Source: Mycolicibacterium mengxianglii
GTDB lineage: Bacteria; Actinomycetota; Actinomycetes; Mycobacteriales; Mycobacteriaceae
Direction of reading: 5' to 3'
Assembly (NCBI RefSeq): GCF_015710575.1
Contig: NZ_CP065373.1
Span: forward strand, 1,364,001 to 1,428,000
Length of the DNA: 64,000 nucleotides
Positions 1-8,270 of the stretch are shown here, piece by piece. Made by a program: the position numbers and the translations under genes. The notes below the pieces were generated by a model, which saw only the letters and a list, made by a program, of their open reading frames with translations, was not told the DNA's origin and did no database searches. The first letter of the stretch is position 1. Every line of letters starts with the position of its first letter.

Positions 1-270
1 GTGATTCTCGAAGAGCAGTCACTGCCCGGCCCCGAAGGGTGGCAGGTGGTGGGCGCCGCGGTCCGTCGCCCCGGCGGGCCCGGTGCGGTCCTGGGTGTCG
101 ACGAGGTGACCCGTGCCCTGCTCGCCGGGTGCCGCGGCGAGGTGCCGCTCGGGGTATTGCTCGATCTGCTGGCGGCGCACCACGGCGTGGACGGGCAGAG
201 GCTGGCCGTCGCCGCACTGCCGGTGGTGCGCGAGGCGATCGGACGCGGGATCCTCTACGAGGCGCAGTGA
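1..270 (+). CDS. C-terminal end of a probable SAM-dependent methyltransferase (Rv2510c-like), partial
   Basis: The reading frame is open from the first base of the window, so only the last 89 residues are present and the real start lies upstream. The segment is an acidic and hydrophobic helical domain containing LLAGCRGEVPLG and ending IGRGILYEA. That pattern recalls the C-terminal domain of actinobacterial class I methyltransferases. The position, convergent with the mycolate reductase gene, matches Rv2510c in M. tuberculosis (from memory). No catalytic motif is visible in this fragment, so the methyltransferase call rests on context and tail similarity. The GTG at base 1 should not be read as a start codon. 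Confidence 0.55.
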   Translation: MILEEQSLPGPEGWQVVGAAVRRPGGPGAVLGVDEVTRALLAGCRGEVPLGVLLDLLAAHHGVDGQRLAVAALPVVREAIGRGILYEAQ

Positions 271-289
271 CGCAGGGCTCGACGAACGC

Positions 290-1096
290 CTACTGGCCGC
301 CGAGTTTCTTGTAGACCGCGCCGACGATAGGCGTCACGATGGCTCGCGGTGCGTAACCACTTGCCACGGACATCGCCTTTGACGTCACGCCGGGAACGAC
401 CCGCATCTTGTTGCTCTCCAGCCCGTCCAACGAGAGCTTCGCGGTGTATTCGGTGGAGATCCACAGGAAATCGGGAATCAGCCTTTCCACCAGCGACTGC
501 TCGTGCTCGACCGGCAGCGTCTCGCGCACCGGGCCGGGCGCCAGCAGCGTGACATGGACGCCGGCACTTTTCAGCTCCCCCCGCAGCGACTCGCTGAAGG
601 TGTTGGCGAACGCTTTGGTCGCGGCGTAGGTGGCATTGTTGGGGATCGGCGAATTACCTGCCGCCGAACCGGAAATCAGGATGCCGCCCGCTCCGCGTGC
701 CACCATGCCCGGCACCACGGCCAACGCAAGATCATGCACGCCAAGCACATTGAGCTGCACCTGTGCCTTCTCGCCTGCGGGGTCGAGCTTGGCGATGGGG
801 CCGAAGGTCGCGGTACCGGCGTTGGCGCAGAGGATGGAGATGTCGCGGGTGGAGAGCTCGTCACACAGAGCGGTCCGCGCATCGGGGTCGGCGAGGTCCA
901 CCGCCCGCACCTCGACGGTCACGCCGTACTGCGCGGTCAGCTTCTCCGCCAGCGCGGTCAGCACCTCGGCTCGGCGCGCGGTGATGATCAGGTGGTGCCC
1001 GCGGGCGGCGAGTTCGGTGGCCAGCGCTTCGCCGATGTTCTGGGAAGCGCCGGTGACGACGGCACGCGCATCTGGGTGAGGCTTGGGTACTGGCAC
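290..1096 (-). CDS. cmrA: Short-chain dehydrogenase, mycolate reductase CmrA
   Basis: A classical SDR of 268 residues. The NAD(P)-binding motif TGASQNIG is at residues 15-22, NAG of the fourth strand is near 92-94, and the catalytic Ser144, Tyr157 and Lys161 (YAATK) are correctly spaced. It closely resembles Rv2509/CmrA, which reduces the 3-oxo group left by Pks13 condensation to give mature mycolic acids at the inner membrane. Its neighbours are also those of Rv2509: the methyltransferase tail convergent on one side and the divergent MFS gene on the other. The start is a GTG at 1096 with a weak ribosome-binding site. Loss of this enzyme in mycobacteria changes envelope lipids, so it is likely important though not exotic. 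Confidence 0.9.
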   Translation of the reverse strand: MPVPKPHPDARAVVTGASQNIGEALATELAARGHHLIITARRAEVLTALAEKLTAQYGVTVEVRAVDLADPDARTALCDELSTRDISILCANAGTATFGPIAKLDPAGEKAQVQLNVLGVHDLALAVVPGMVARGAGGILISGSAAGNSPIPNNATYAATKAFANTFSESLRGELKSAGVHVTLLAPGPVRETLPVEHEQSLVERLIPDFLWISTEYTAKLSLDGLESNKMRVVPGVTSKAMSVASGYAPRAIVTPIVGAVYKKLGGQ

Positions 1097-1185
1097 ACGG
1101 GCATCGTAAACGCCAGACCCGCACCGGGGATCCGCCGCACCCGGGCCGGCTTACGCTGCAACGACGGGTCGCTAGAGTTCCCGGC

Positions 1186-2514
1186 ATGAGCAAACCCGTG
1201 GACGGTGCGCCGACGTCCACCCGTTCGCGGGTCGCCGCGTGGGCCCTATGGGACTGCGGTTCCACCGGGATGGCCGCCATTGTCGTGACATTCGTATTCT
1301 CGGTGTACCTCACCGGCACCGTAGGGGAGGGGACCCCCGGCGGCGCATCGCCGGTGAGTTGGCTCGGCCGGGCCGAGGCGATCGCCGGGGTGACCGTCGC
1401 CGTGCTGGCACCCGTCACCGGGGTGTGGGTGCAGGCCTCGGCGCTGCGCCGCGAAGTGCTGGCACTGCTGACCGGCCTGGCAGTGGCGGTGACGGCAACC
1501 ATGAGCCTGATCCGCGACGAGCCGGCCTACCTGTTCGCGGGGCTGGCGATGCTGGCCGTCGCCGCGGCCTGTGGCGATCTGGCGAGCGTGCCGTATAACG
1601 CGTTGCTACGCCAGTTGTCGACGCCGGAGACATCCGGCCGTATCTCGGGATTCGGCTGGGCCTCAGGCTATTTGGGCAGCGTGGTACTGCTGCTCCTGGT
1701 GTATGTTGGCTTCATCTCCGGCGACGGGCCCACCCGTGGCCTGCTGGGCCTACCCGTGGAGGGCGGTCTCAACGTCCGCCTGGCGATGCTGCTCGCTGCC
1801 GCGTGGTTCGCCTTGTTCGCCTTGCCGTTGTTGCTCACCATGAACCGTTGGCCCAAACCGGTGGAACCGCCGCGGGAGCGCGTCGGGCTCATCGGCGCGT
1901 ATCGCAAGGTGTGGACCGATATCAGCGCCGAGTGGCGCCGCGATCGCAACCTTGTCTACTACCTGGCGGCCAGTGCGGTGTTCCGCGACGGCCTGGCCGG
2001 GGTGTTCGCGTTCGGGGCAGTACTCGGCGTCGCGGTCTACGGTCTGTCCGCAGGGGACGTGCTGATGTTCGGCATCGCCGCCTGCGTTGTGGCCGCCATC
2101 GGCGCTGTCATCGGCGGCCTCATCGATGACCGGGTGGGGTCCAAACCGGTGATCGTGAGTTCCCTGGTGGCGATGATCATCACCGGCCTGGTGCTGCTGG
2201 CATTGTCGGGACCGGTCACGTTCTGGATCTGTGGACTGCTGCTGTGTCTGTTCATCGGCCCTACCCAGTCATCGGCGCGGACACTGCTGTTGCGGATGTC
2301 AGTGGACGGCCGCGAGGGCGTGGCCTTCGGCCTCTACACGATGACCGGTCGTGCGGTCTCGTTCTTGGCGCCGTGGTTGTTCTTCACGTTCGTCGACCTC
2401 TTCGACAGTGACCGGGCCGGCACCGCCGGGCTGTGTGTTGTGCTCGGCACGGGACTGGTGGCGATGATCTTCGTGAAGGTCCCGCGGCACGGCCAGGTGG
2501 TCACCGCGCCGTAG
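1186..2514 (+). CDS. Major-facilitator integral membrane protein, UMF1/Atg22-like (Rv2508c orthologue)
   Basis: A 442-residue polytopic protein with about twelve hydrophobic segments. The stretch SGRISGFGWASGYLG near residues 150-164 is typical of the Atg22/UMF1 branch of the major facilitator superfamily, which includes vacuolar amino-acid exporters in fungi. The N-terminal half carries WALWDCGSTG, also common in this branch. The substrate cannot be read from sequence. The gene is divergent from cmrA with 89 bases between the starts, which suggests shared promoter DNA, and it matches Rv2508c by position. The 3' end runs directly into a 59-bp tandem repeat. Confidence 0.8.
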   Translation: MSKPVDGAPTSTRSRVAAWALWDCGSTGMAAIVVTFVFSVYLTGTVGEGTPGGASPVSWLGRAEAIAGVTVAVLAPVTGVWVQASALRREVLALLTGLAVAVTATMSLIRDEPAYLFAGLAMLAVAAACGDLASVPYNALLRQLSTPETSGRISGFGWASGYLGSVVLLLLVYVGFISGDGPTRGLLGLPVEGGLNVRLAMLLAAAWFALFALPLLLTMNRWPKPVEPPRERVGLIGAYRKVWTDISAEWRRDRNLVYYLAASAVFRDGLAGVFAFGAVLGVAVYGLSAGDVLMFGIAACVVAAIGAVIGGLIDDRVGSKPVIVSSLVAMIITGLVLLALSGPVTFWICGLLLCLFIGPTQSSARTLLLRMSVDGREGVAFGLYTMTGRAVSFLAPWLFFTFVDLFDSDRAGTAGLCVVLGTGLVAMIFVKVPRHGQVVTAP

Positions 2515-2516
2515 CG

Positions 2517-2677
2517 TCCTCAGCGTGCTCGTACCTCGCACGCATCGGTCACCCGGCGTGGTTGGATTGCGGGGTTCCTCAGCGTGCTCGTACCTCGCAC
2601 GCATCGGTCACCCCGCGGGGTTGGATTGCGGGGTTCCTCAGCGTGCTCGTACCTCGCACGCATCGGTCACCCCGCGG
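2517..2677. repeat. 59-bp tandem repeat, 2.7 copies, each with a hairpin
   Basis: Copies begin with TCCTCAGCGTGCTCG at 2517, 2576 and 2635, so the period is exactly 59 bp. They are nearly identical over their length and the third is cut after about 43 bases. Each copy contains the hairpin GCGTGC-9 nt-GCACGC. The repeat lies between two convergent genes. Its first copy starts 2 bases after the MFS stop, and the third copy contains the TGA stop of the opposing MmpS-like gene at 2667-2669. Near-identity of the copies implies recent expansion. The hairpins could act as bidirectional transcription terminators. Confidence 0.9.
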
Positions 2678-3428
2678 ACGCACAGATCGTCAGGCCGCTT
2701 CCCGTGCGCTCCCGCACCGGAGTGCCGTCCACCGACACCGTGCACGTCACTTCACGTCCCACGTTGAGCACGGTCACACTTGCGGCCCTCGACGCCGGCG
2801 ACGCCAGGCTGACTTCCTTGGTCCACGGCAACACCACGTTGAACTCCATCTGCAGCACCCCACCGCTGTCGACGTAGGTGATACTGATCGCCCGGCCCTC
2901 ACCGGAAACGGTGTACACCACCGTCTCGGTGACTCCGGGTGTGCCCGTTGTGGGCGGCACCAGCGGAACCGAGGTCGACGGTGTTGTCGACGGCGCGGTC
3001 GAGGGCGTGCTGGTGATCGTCGGCCTGCGCGAAGTGGTGGTGGGCGGGGTCGTGCCCGTGGGTTCCTGCTGCATCGGCGGCAACGGGGCGACGACCGTGT
3101 CTTGGTTGTCGTTGGTGTCGGTGATCACCAACGCAATGACGAGTCCGACCACCAGCAGGACTGCGGCGCCGGCCGCCAGCCACAGCCACCGCGGTGACCG
3201 GGGTGGTTCGGGTGGCTGGCCGGGATGCTGGTGCTGCGGATGCTGGGTCTGCGTCCAATACGGCGGCAATTGTTCGGTCGGATTGGGCGGCAGGTGACTG
3301 GGATAGGTGTACTGACCCGCGTAGGCGGGATCGCTGTACCGCGCGTTCCGATCGCCCATCGGCTCGGTCGGTTGTGACCAGCCTCGGCGATACGGATCGG
3401 ACCCATCGGGTCGGCGTGGATCGCTCAT
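2667..3428 (-). CDS. Proline-rich membrane protein with C-terminal MmpS-type domain (Rv2507 orthologue)
   Basis: 253 residues. An N-terminal cytosolic part of about 85 residues is rich in proline, tyrosine and glutamine. It is followed by one membrane segment (LWLAAGAAVLLVVGLVIAL region), a Pro/Thr/Ser linker of about 55 residues and an extracytoplasmic beta domain. That domain carries VVYTVSGEG, ITYVD, VLPWTKEV and VTCTVSVDG in the order seen in MmpS transport accessory proteins. No mmpL gene is adjacent. Start chosen at ATG 3428 because GAGGTGGGT sits directly upstream; an upstream in-frame codon at 3464 has no such support. The position matches Rv2507. The stop codon lies inside the 59-bp repeat. 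Confidence 0.8.
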   Translation of the reverse strand: MSDPRRPDGSDPYRRGWSQPTEPMGDRNARYSDPAYAGQYTYPSHLPPNPTEQLPPYWTQTQHPQHQHPGQPPEPPRSPRWLWLAAGAAVLLVVGLVIALVITDTNDNQDTVVAPLPPMQQEPTGTTPPTTTSRRPTITSTPSTAPSTTPSTSVPLVPPTTGTPGVTETVVYTVSGEGRAISITYVDSGGVLQMEFNVVLPWTKEVSLASPASRAASVTVLNVGREVTCTVSVDGTPVRERTGSGLTICASAG

Positions 3429-3566
3429 ACCCACCTCATGCCTGCAGGCTACCCGCGGCTGCACCTATCCCGGACAACACGGTCGGCTCCTTACCGATAC
3501 GGTGTCGGCGGGCGACCTGAATGTGTCGTCGACCGCTGCCGAGAACAAAGGATGTGGAGGGCGCTG

Positions 3567-5438
3567 GTGGGACCGCGGGTGCGTGCGATTTATGGCGCGT
3601 CACTGTCTCCGGACGCGACCGCATTCGCGCACATTGTCGACGACGGTGGTTATCCGCGCGCGGTACAGCGCTTCCTGCGGGGATGGCGGGCCAGTTCCTC
3701 CCGCGACGTCGAACTACCAGTTGAGGGCCCGGTCACCCGGGTCATCCACTCGGCCGACGGGCACTGGCTGGCCTGTGAAGTGGCTCCCGACGGTGCCTCT
3801 CGCACGCAGATCTGGGTTGTGACCACCGATCCGGATGACCGTGATGCCCGTCGTATCGACGGGCTCGGCCCAGAAATCGACGACGGCACTGCAGAGCTGA
3901 TCGGCTGGGACGGCACACAGGTGGCGGCGATCCTCACCGGCCAGGACGGCGTGGGTCAGTCCTGCCTGATCGATCCGGCTACGGGTAATCGGATTGTCCT
4001 GGACCGCAGATCGGCGGGGCGGTTGGTCGACTCGTGGGCCGGGGCGTCGCTGATCCGGGTGGGGCCACGGGGCTACCGCGAACTGCTCATGCTGCACGGG
4101 CTCACCGAAATCGCTTTGCTGCCTTATGATCCCGGCTCCACCACCGATGCGGGAGTGATCCTCGACGACCACGGGCCGCGCCGACTGCGCTCCGGACCGG
4201 ACGGCGAGACGATGAAGCTGTACGAGCCGTCAAAGAACTATCCCGTCGACAGCACCCAGGGATACGTGCGTGCGCTGATCCGCTCCGACAACGGCACCGA
4301 TCATGCGCGGCTGCTCGAGGTGACGGTCACCGAGGACGGGGTGTCCTACCATGTGGTCGCCGAGAAGCCGGGTTACGAGCTCGACGAGTTCGTCATCAGC
4401 GACGACCTGTCGACCGTGGCCATTCTGTGGAACATCCATGGCTGCAGCGAATTACAGTTACTCCAGTACGTGGATTACACGCTGTCGGCGCCGATCCCGT
4501 TACCGGGAATGGTGGCCAGCGAGCTGTCCATCAGCGCCGGCGGTTCCATGGTGTCCATGACGGTGGAAAGTCCCTGGCAGCCGCGCACGGTGGAGCTCGT
4601 CGACACCAGGACCCTGGAGTGGGAACCTGTCGACCGCACCCCGATGTCGGGCCCGTTGGCTGCGGCGCCGACGCTGGACACCCTCACAGCGCGCGACGGC
4701 ACGACGTTCACCGCGTGGCGTTACGAACCGCCCCCGGGTGTGGAGCGCATGGGTGCGTTGATCTACCTGCACGGCGGCCCGGAGGGTCAGTCGCGACCCG
4801 GTTACAGCGAGGTGTTCCCTCAACTGCTCAACGCGGGCATCACGGTGCTGACGCCGAATGTGCGAGGCTCCGGCGGATTCGGCCGCAGCTTCATGCACGC
4901 TGATGACCGCGAGGGTCGCTTCGCAGCCATCGACGACGTTGCCGACTGCGTGCAGCACCTCGTGGACAACGGCTTCGCCGATCCGGGCCGCATCGCCTGC
5001 GGCGGTTGGTCCTATGGCGGGTATCTGACACTGGCCGCTCTGACGTTTCACCCGGAGTTGTTCGCAGCGGGGGTCAGCGTCTGCGGCATGAGTGATCTGA
5101 GCACGTTCTACCGGAACACCGAGGCATGGATCGCGGCCGCAGCCTATCCGAAGTACGGCCACCCGATCAGCGATCGCGATCTGCTCGACCGGCTCTCGCC
5201 GCTGCTGCGCGTGGATTCGTTGACGGCACCGCTACTTCTGGTACACGGAGGCAACGACACCAATGTGCCTGTAGGGGAGTCCGATCAGATGGCCCAGGCG
5301 CTGCGTGAGCGCGGCCGTACCGTGCGTTATCTCGTTTTCGACGACGACGGTCACGAGATCGCCAAACGGGAGAACCGAGCCGCGCTGGCTAATGCCATCA
5401 CGGAGTGGCTCGGCACGGCGTTTGCCAAAACTCCGTAG
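3567..5438 (+). CDS. S9 family serine peptidase (prolyl oligopeptidase type)
   Basis: About 623 residues, with an N-terminal beta-propeller of about 370 residues and a C-terminal alpha/beta-hydrolase domain. The catalytic residues are all visible: Ser482 in GGWSYGG, Asp564 in HGGNDTNVP and His596 in DDDGHEIAK. The oxyanion segment IYLHGGPEGQ is also present. Such enzymes cut short peptides, often after proline or with acyl-aminoacyl specificity, and act in the cytosol; no signal peptide is seen. GTG at 3567 is preferred because GGAGGG precedes it by 6 bases. ATG at 3552 is an alternative. The gene is divergent from the MmpS-like gene and is not part of the M. tuberculosis order at this position. 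Confidence 0.87.
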   Translation: MGPRVRAIYGASLSPDATAFAHIVDDGGYPRAVQRFLRGWRASSSRDVELPVEGPVTRVIHSADGHWLACEVAPDGASRTQIWVVTTDPDDRDARRIDGLGPEIDDGTAELIGWDGTQVAAILTGQDGVGQSCLIDPATGNRIVLDRRSAGRLVDSWAGASLIRVGPRGYRELLMLHGLTEIALLPYDPGSTTDAGVILDDHGPRRLRSGPDGETMKLYEPSKNYPVDSTQGYVRALIRSDNGTDHARLLEVTVTEDGVSYHVVAEKPGYELDEFVISDDLSTVAILWNIHGCSELQLLQYVDYTLSAPIPLPGMVASELSISAGGSMVSMTVESPWQPRTVELVDTRTLEWEPVDRTPMSGPLAAAPTLDTLTARDGTTFTAWRYEPPPGVERMGALIYLHGGPEGQSRPGYSEVFPQLLNAGITVLTPNVRGSGGFGRSFMHADDREGRFAAIDDVADCVQHLVDNGFADPGRIACGGWSYGGYLTLAALTFHPELFAAGVSVCGMSDLSTFYRNTEAWIAAAAYPKYGHPISDRDLLDRLSPLLRVDSLTAPLLLVHGGNDTNVPVGESDQMAQALRERGRTVRYLVFDDDGHEIAKRENRAALANAITEWLGTAFAKTP

Positions 5439-5478
5439 TTGTGCACACAGCTTCTCCAAACCGCCACCAAATCGTCAT

Positions 5479-5502
5479 GTTTGGGGATTTTTCGTCCGGG
5501 TA
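5479..5502 (+). promoter_or_regulatory. SigF-type promoter (GTTT-N15-GGGTA)
   Basis: GTTT at 5479-5482 and GGGTA at 5498-5502 are separated by 15 bases. This fits the mycobacterial SigF consensus of GTTT and GGGTA boxes with a spacer of about 15-17. It lies 44 bases upstream of the start of the first small membrane protein and reads in the same direction. The match is by eye only. Short membrane proteins are common members of the SigF regulon in M. smegmatis, which supports the call. Confidence 0.55.
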
Positions 5503-5545
5503 AACCTCTCCTCGCCAGGTAGTACAAAGTCGAACGGAGGCACAC

Positions 5546-5755
5546 ATGCGAGGCGGCGGTCTACTCGGCGTCATTGTCCTGGTCTGGCTGTTGATCGGAG
5601 TATTCGCCGCGTTCCAGCGGGGGTATTTCGAGAACACTGAAACCAACTGTGCGACAGCGGGTTCCATAGCACTAACTGTAGTGGTGGGACCGTTGAATTA
5701 CGCGGGTGTCAACCCAACTGTGGCGAACTGCAATCTGCCGCAGCCCAGCGCGTAG
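5546..5755 (+). CDS. Small membrane protein, 69 aa
   Basis: One N-terminal hydrophobic helix (residues 5-24, GLLGVIVLVWLLIGV region) is followed by an exported or lumenal tail with two cysteines that could pair. AACGGAGG lies just upstream of the ATG, so translation is well supported. Homologous small proteins of this form are widespread in mycobacteria as hypotheticals, and I recognise no named family. It is followed 42 bases later by a second tiny membrane protein. Both lie behind a SigF-like promoter, suggesting a stress or stationary-phase role. The function is unknown. Confidence 0.7.
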   Translation: MRGGGLLGVIVLVWLLIGVFAAFQRGYFENTETNCATAGSIALTVVVGPLNYAGVNPTVANCNLPQPSA

Positions 5756-5797
5756 CTGACTCCGTAGCAAGTACTAGCTCTACTGAAAGGTTCTAAC

Positions 5798-5953
5798 ATG
5801 ATTGTCCTTGGAGCGATTCTGCTGATTCTGGGCTTTGTGCTCAAGATCAGTATCCTGTGGACCATTGGCATCATCCTGCTGGTGATCGGCGCCATCTTCT
5901 GGATCCTGGGTGCCGTCGGACGTCCCGTCGGCGGGCGAAAAGTCTGGTTTTAA
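5798..5953 (+). CDS. DUF6131-type small membrane protein, 51 aa
   Basis: A 51-residue protein made almost entirely of two hydrophobic helices (residues 2-19 and 22-40) with a short basic tail GRPVGGRKVWF. GAAAGG lies 7 bases upstream of the ATG at 5798 and the stop is TAA at 5951-5953. Short double-helix proteins of this kind with the pattern MIVLGAILLILG belong to the DUF6131 group of actinobacteria. It is probably cotranscribed with the preceding small membrane protein. The role is unknown. Similar genes are often induced by osmotic or envelope stress, but that is inference here. Confidence 0.75.
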   Translation: MIVLGAILLILGFVLKISILWTIGIILLVIGAIFWILGAVGRPVGGRKVWF

Positions 5954-5965
5954 CCCAGGCCCGTC

Positions 5966-6613
5966 TTAACGACTGTCATTCGTCCAGCGTAGTGCGGCGA
6001 CGGTCATAGCACGAAGCACCTCGCGAGAGCGCGGTGCAGAGCCGGCCGGCTTACCCCCGGCCGGCTTTGTGCTGTACGGGGTCGAGTTGATCAGGCCGAA
6101 CGCGGCGTGGGCCGTCAATCGCGCGTCCGCTTCCTCGAGCTCCGGGCGCACCTGGGTCAGCACCTTCACCCACACCTCGACGTATTCGCGCTGACTGCGC
6201 CGGACCTGGCGCAGGGCCGGCGCCGGCAGCTGGTTGAGATCGCGGTCTTGGATGCGGATCAGGTCGGGCTCACCGAACGCGAAGTCGAGGTGGAAGTCCA
6301 CCAGCCCGGAGAGCGCAGCCTCGGCGTTCCCGGCGTCGGCGACGACGGCCCGACCGCCTACGAGCAGTCTGGTGCTGATGCCCACCAACAGCTCGACGAG
6401 CATGGCTTCTTTGTTCGGGAAGTGGCGATAGATCGCCGGTCCGCTGACGTCGGCGGCGGCGCCGATGTCTTCGAGGCGTACTGCCAGGAAGCCGCGTTCC
6501 GCGAATTGACGTTCGGCGGCGCGTAGGAGCAGCGAGCGGCGGTCCGACTTGAGCTGACTACGCCGGCTCACGCCGCCTGGAATGTCGCGGGCCCGCGACG
6601 AGTCTGCGGACAT
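5966..6613 (-). CDS. TetR-family regulator of the leucine-degradation operon (Rv2506 orthologue, LiuR-like)
   Basis: 215 residues with an N-terminal TetR helix-turn-helix (LRAAERQFAERGF, then ISGPAIYRHFPNKEAM-like recognition helix at about residues 45-65) and a variable ligand-binding C-terminus. Start chosen at ATG 6613, preceded by GAGGAG; a GTG at 6625 is an alternative. It is divergent from accD1, with 94 bases between the two starts that hold a 53-bp palindromic region. In M. tuberculosis the orthologue stands beside the same catabolic genes. It probably represses accD1-citE and itself, released by an acyl-CoA intermediate of leucine breakdown. The ligand is inferred. Confidence 0.8.
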   Translation of the reverse strand: MSADSSRARDIPGGVSRRSQLKSDRRSLLLRAAERQFAERGFLAVRLEDIGAAADVSGPAIYRHFPNKEAMLVELLVGISTRLLVGGRAVVADAGNAEAALSGLVDFHLDFAFGEPDLIRIQDRDLNQLPAPALRQVRRSQREYVEVWVKVLTQVRPELEEADARLTAHAAFGLINSTPYSTKPAGGKPAGSAPRSREVLRAMTVAALRWTNDSR

Positions 6614-6642
6614 CGCGCTCCTCACCGACTGCGTGCTTTACA

Positions 6643-6695
6643 ACTTCGGTTAATAGTGATTAACATACCATGAGTTATTCGTCATTAACTGAAGT
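6643..6695. promoter_or_regulatory. Palindromic operator between TetR gene and accD1
   Basis: The outer arms ACTTCGGTTAAT (6643-6654) and ATTAACTGAAGT (6684-6695) are inverted copies with one mismatch in 12. Inside the left half is a compact palindrome, GTTAAT-AGTG-ATTAAC, at 6649-6664. The right half holds a weaker one, AGTTA...TAACT. The AT-rich composition stands out from the surrounding GC-rich DNA. The location between divergent TetR and target genes makes it the probable binding site for one or two TetR dimers. Confidence 0.8.
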
Positions 6696-6707
6696 GATGG
6701 AGCGGTC

Positions 6708-8258
6708 ATGACCTCCGTGGTGTCGAACCGCGAGCAGCACCTGGCACTGGTGGCGCAGCTGCGTGACAAGCTGGCCACCGCCGCCCTCGGCGGGTCCGCC
6801 AAGTCAAGGGAACGCCACGTCGCCCGCGGCAAACTCCTGCCGCGTGATCGCGTCGACGGGCTGCTGGATCCTGGCAGTCCGCTGCTGGAGGTGGCGCCGC
6901 TGGCGGCCGACGGGATGTACGACGATGAATGCCCGGGGGCCGGGATGATCGTCGGCATCGGACGGGTCGCCGGTCGGGAATGCATGATCGTGGCCAACGA
7001 TGCAACGGTCAAAGGTGGTACGTACTACCCGATCACGGTCAAGAAGCACCTGCGGGCGCAGGAGATTGCCGCCCAGAATCGGCTGCCCTGTATCTACCTC
7101 GTGGACTCCGGCGGTGCGTTCCTGCCACGCCAGGACGAGGTGTTCCCCGACCGTGACCACTTCGGTCGCATCTTCTTCAACCAGGCGACGTTGAGTGCGC
7201 GCGGCATCCCACAAATCGCGGCGGTCCTCGGCTCATGCACCGCGGGCGGAGCCTATGTTCCGGCGATGAGCGACGAAGCGGTGATCGTGCGCAACCAGGG
7301 CACCATCTTCCTCGGGGGTCCGCCGCTGGTGAAGGCCGCCACCGGGGAGGTCGTGACCGCGGAGGAGCTCGGCGGGGGAGACCTTCATTCCAAGGTTTCC
7401 GGCGTCACCGACCATCTCGCCCACGACGACCGCGATGCGCTGCGCATCGTGCGGCGCATCGTGGGCACGTTGGGCCCCCGGGAGCCCCGGCCCTGGGAAG
7501 TCCAGCCGACCGTCGCCCCGGTCGCTGATCAGGATGAGCTCTACGATGTGGTCCCGATCGATTCCCGGGTGCCCTACGACGTGCACGACGTCATCACCCG
7601 CATCGTCGACGGTGGCGAGTTCAGCGAGTTCAAGGCGGAGTACGGCACCACCCTGGTCACCGGATTCGCTCATATCCACGGCCACCCGGTGGGTATCGTC
7701 GCCAACAACGGCGTGCTGTTCGGTGAATCCGCGCTCAAGGGAGCACATTTCATCGAGCTGTGCGACAAGCGGACGGTGCCGCTGCTGTTCTTGCAGAACA
7801 TCGCCGGCTTCATGGTGGGGCGCGACTACGAGGCCGGCGGCATCGCCAAACACGGTGCCAAGATGGTCACCGCGGTGGCCTGCGCGCGGGTGCCGAAGCT
7901 GACCGTGGTCATCGGGGGCTCATACGGGGCGGGCAACTACTCGATGTGTGGGCGGGCCTATTCGCCTCGCTTCCTGTGGATGTGGCCCAACGCCAGGATC
8001 TCGGTGATGGGTGGCGAGCAGGCGGCCTCGGTGCTGGCCACGGTGCGCGGGGAGATGACCCCCGAGCAAGAGGAAGAGTTCAAGGAGCCGATCCGGGCTC
8101 AGTATGAACACCAGGGAAACCCTTACTACTCCACCGCCCGATTGTGGGATGACGGGGTGATCGATCCAGCGGACACCCGAACTGTTTTGGGACTTGCGCT
8201 TTCGGTTGTCGGCAACGCACCGGTGGAACCGGTGTCCTACGGCGTCTTCCGGATGTAG
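6708..8258 (+). CDS. accD1: Acyl-CoA carboxylase beta subunit AccD1 (3-methylcrotonyl-CoA carboxylase)
   Basis: 516 residues with the two crotonase-fold carboxyltransferase halves. The N-terminal half binds acyl-CoA ([19 protein letters not shown] and the [14 protein letters not shown] motif). The C-terminal half binds biotin ([11 protein letters not shown], then [16 protein letters not shown]). It pairs with AccA1 encoded next. In M. tuberculosis AccA1-AccD1 forms 3-methylcrotonyl-CoA carboxylase of leucine catabolism. The ATG at 6708 has GGAG 6 bases before it. It is the first gene of a five-gene operon that runs to 12738. In M. tuberculosis fadD35, scoA and scoB lie between the regulator and accD1; here they are missing and accD1 is promoter-proximal. 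Confidence 0.92.
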   Translation: MTSVVSNREQHLALVAQLRDKLATAALGGSAKSRERHVARGKLLPRDRVDGLLDPGSPLLEVAPLAADGMYDDECPGAGMIVGIGRVAGRECMIVANDATVKGGTYYPITVKKHLRAQEIAAQNRLPCIYLVDSGGAFLPRQDEVFPDRDHFGRIFFNQATLSARGIPQIAAVLGSCTAGGAYVPAMSDEAVIVRNQGTIFLGGPPLVKAATGEVVTAEELGGGDLHSKVSGVTDHLAHDDRDALRIVRRIVGTLGPREPRPWEVQPTVAPVADQDELYDVVPIDSRVPYDVHDVITRIVDGGEFSEFKAEYGTTLVTGFAHIHGHPVGIVANNGVLFGESALKGAHFIELCDKRTVPLLFLQNIAGFMVGRDYEAGGIAKHGAKMVTAVACARVPKLTVVIGGSYGAGNYSMCGRAYSPRFLWMWPNARISVMGGEQAASVLATVRGEMTPEQEEEFKEPIRAQYEHQGNPYYSTARLWDDGVIDPADTRTVLGLALSVVGNAPVEPVSYGVFRM

Positions 8259-8270
8259 AGGGCAATGGCC

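Noticed and set aside
2517..2677. CRISPR-like array
   Set aside because: The repeats are directly adjacent with a 59-base unit, no distinct spacers and no cas genes; they are a plain tandem duplication.
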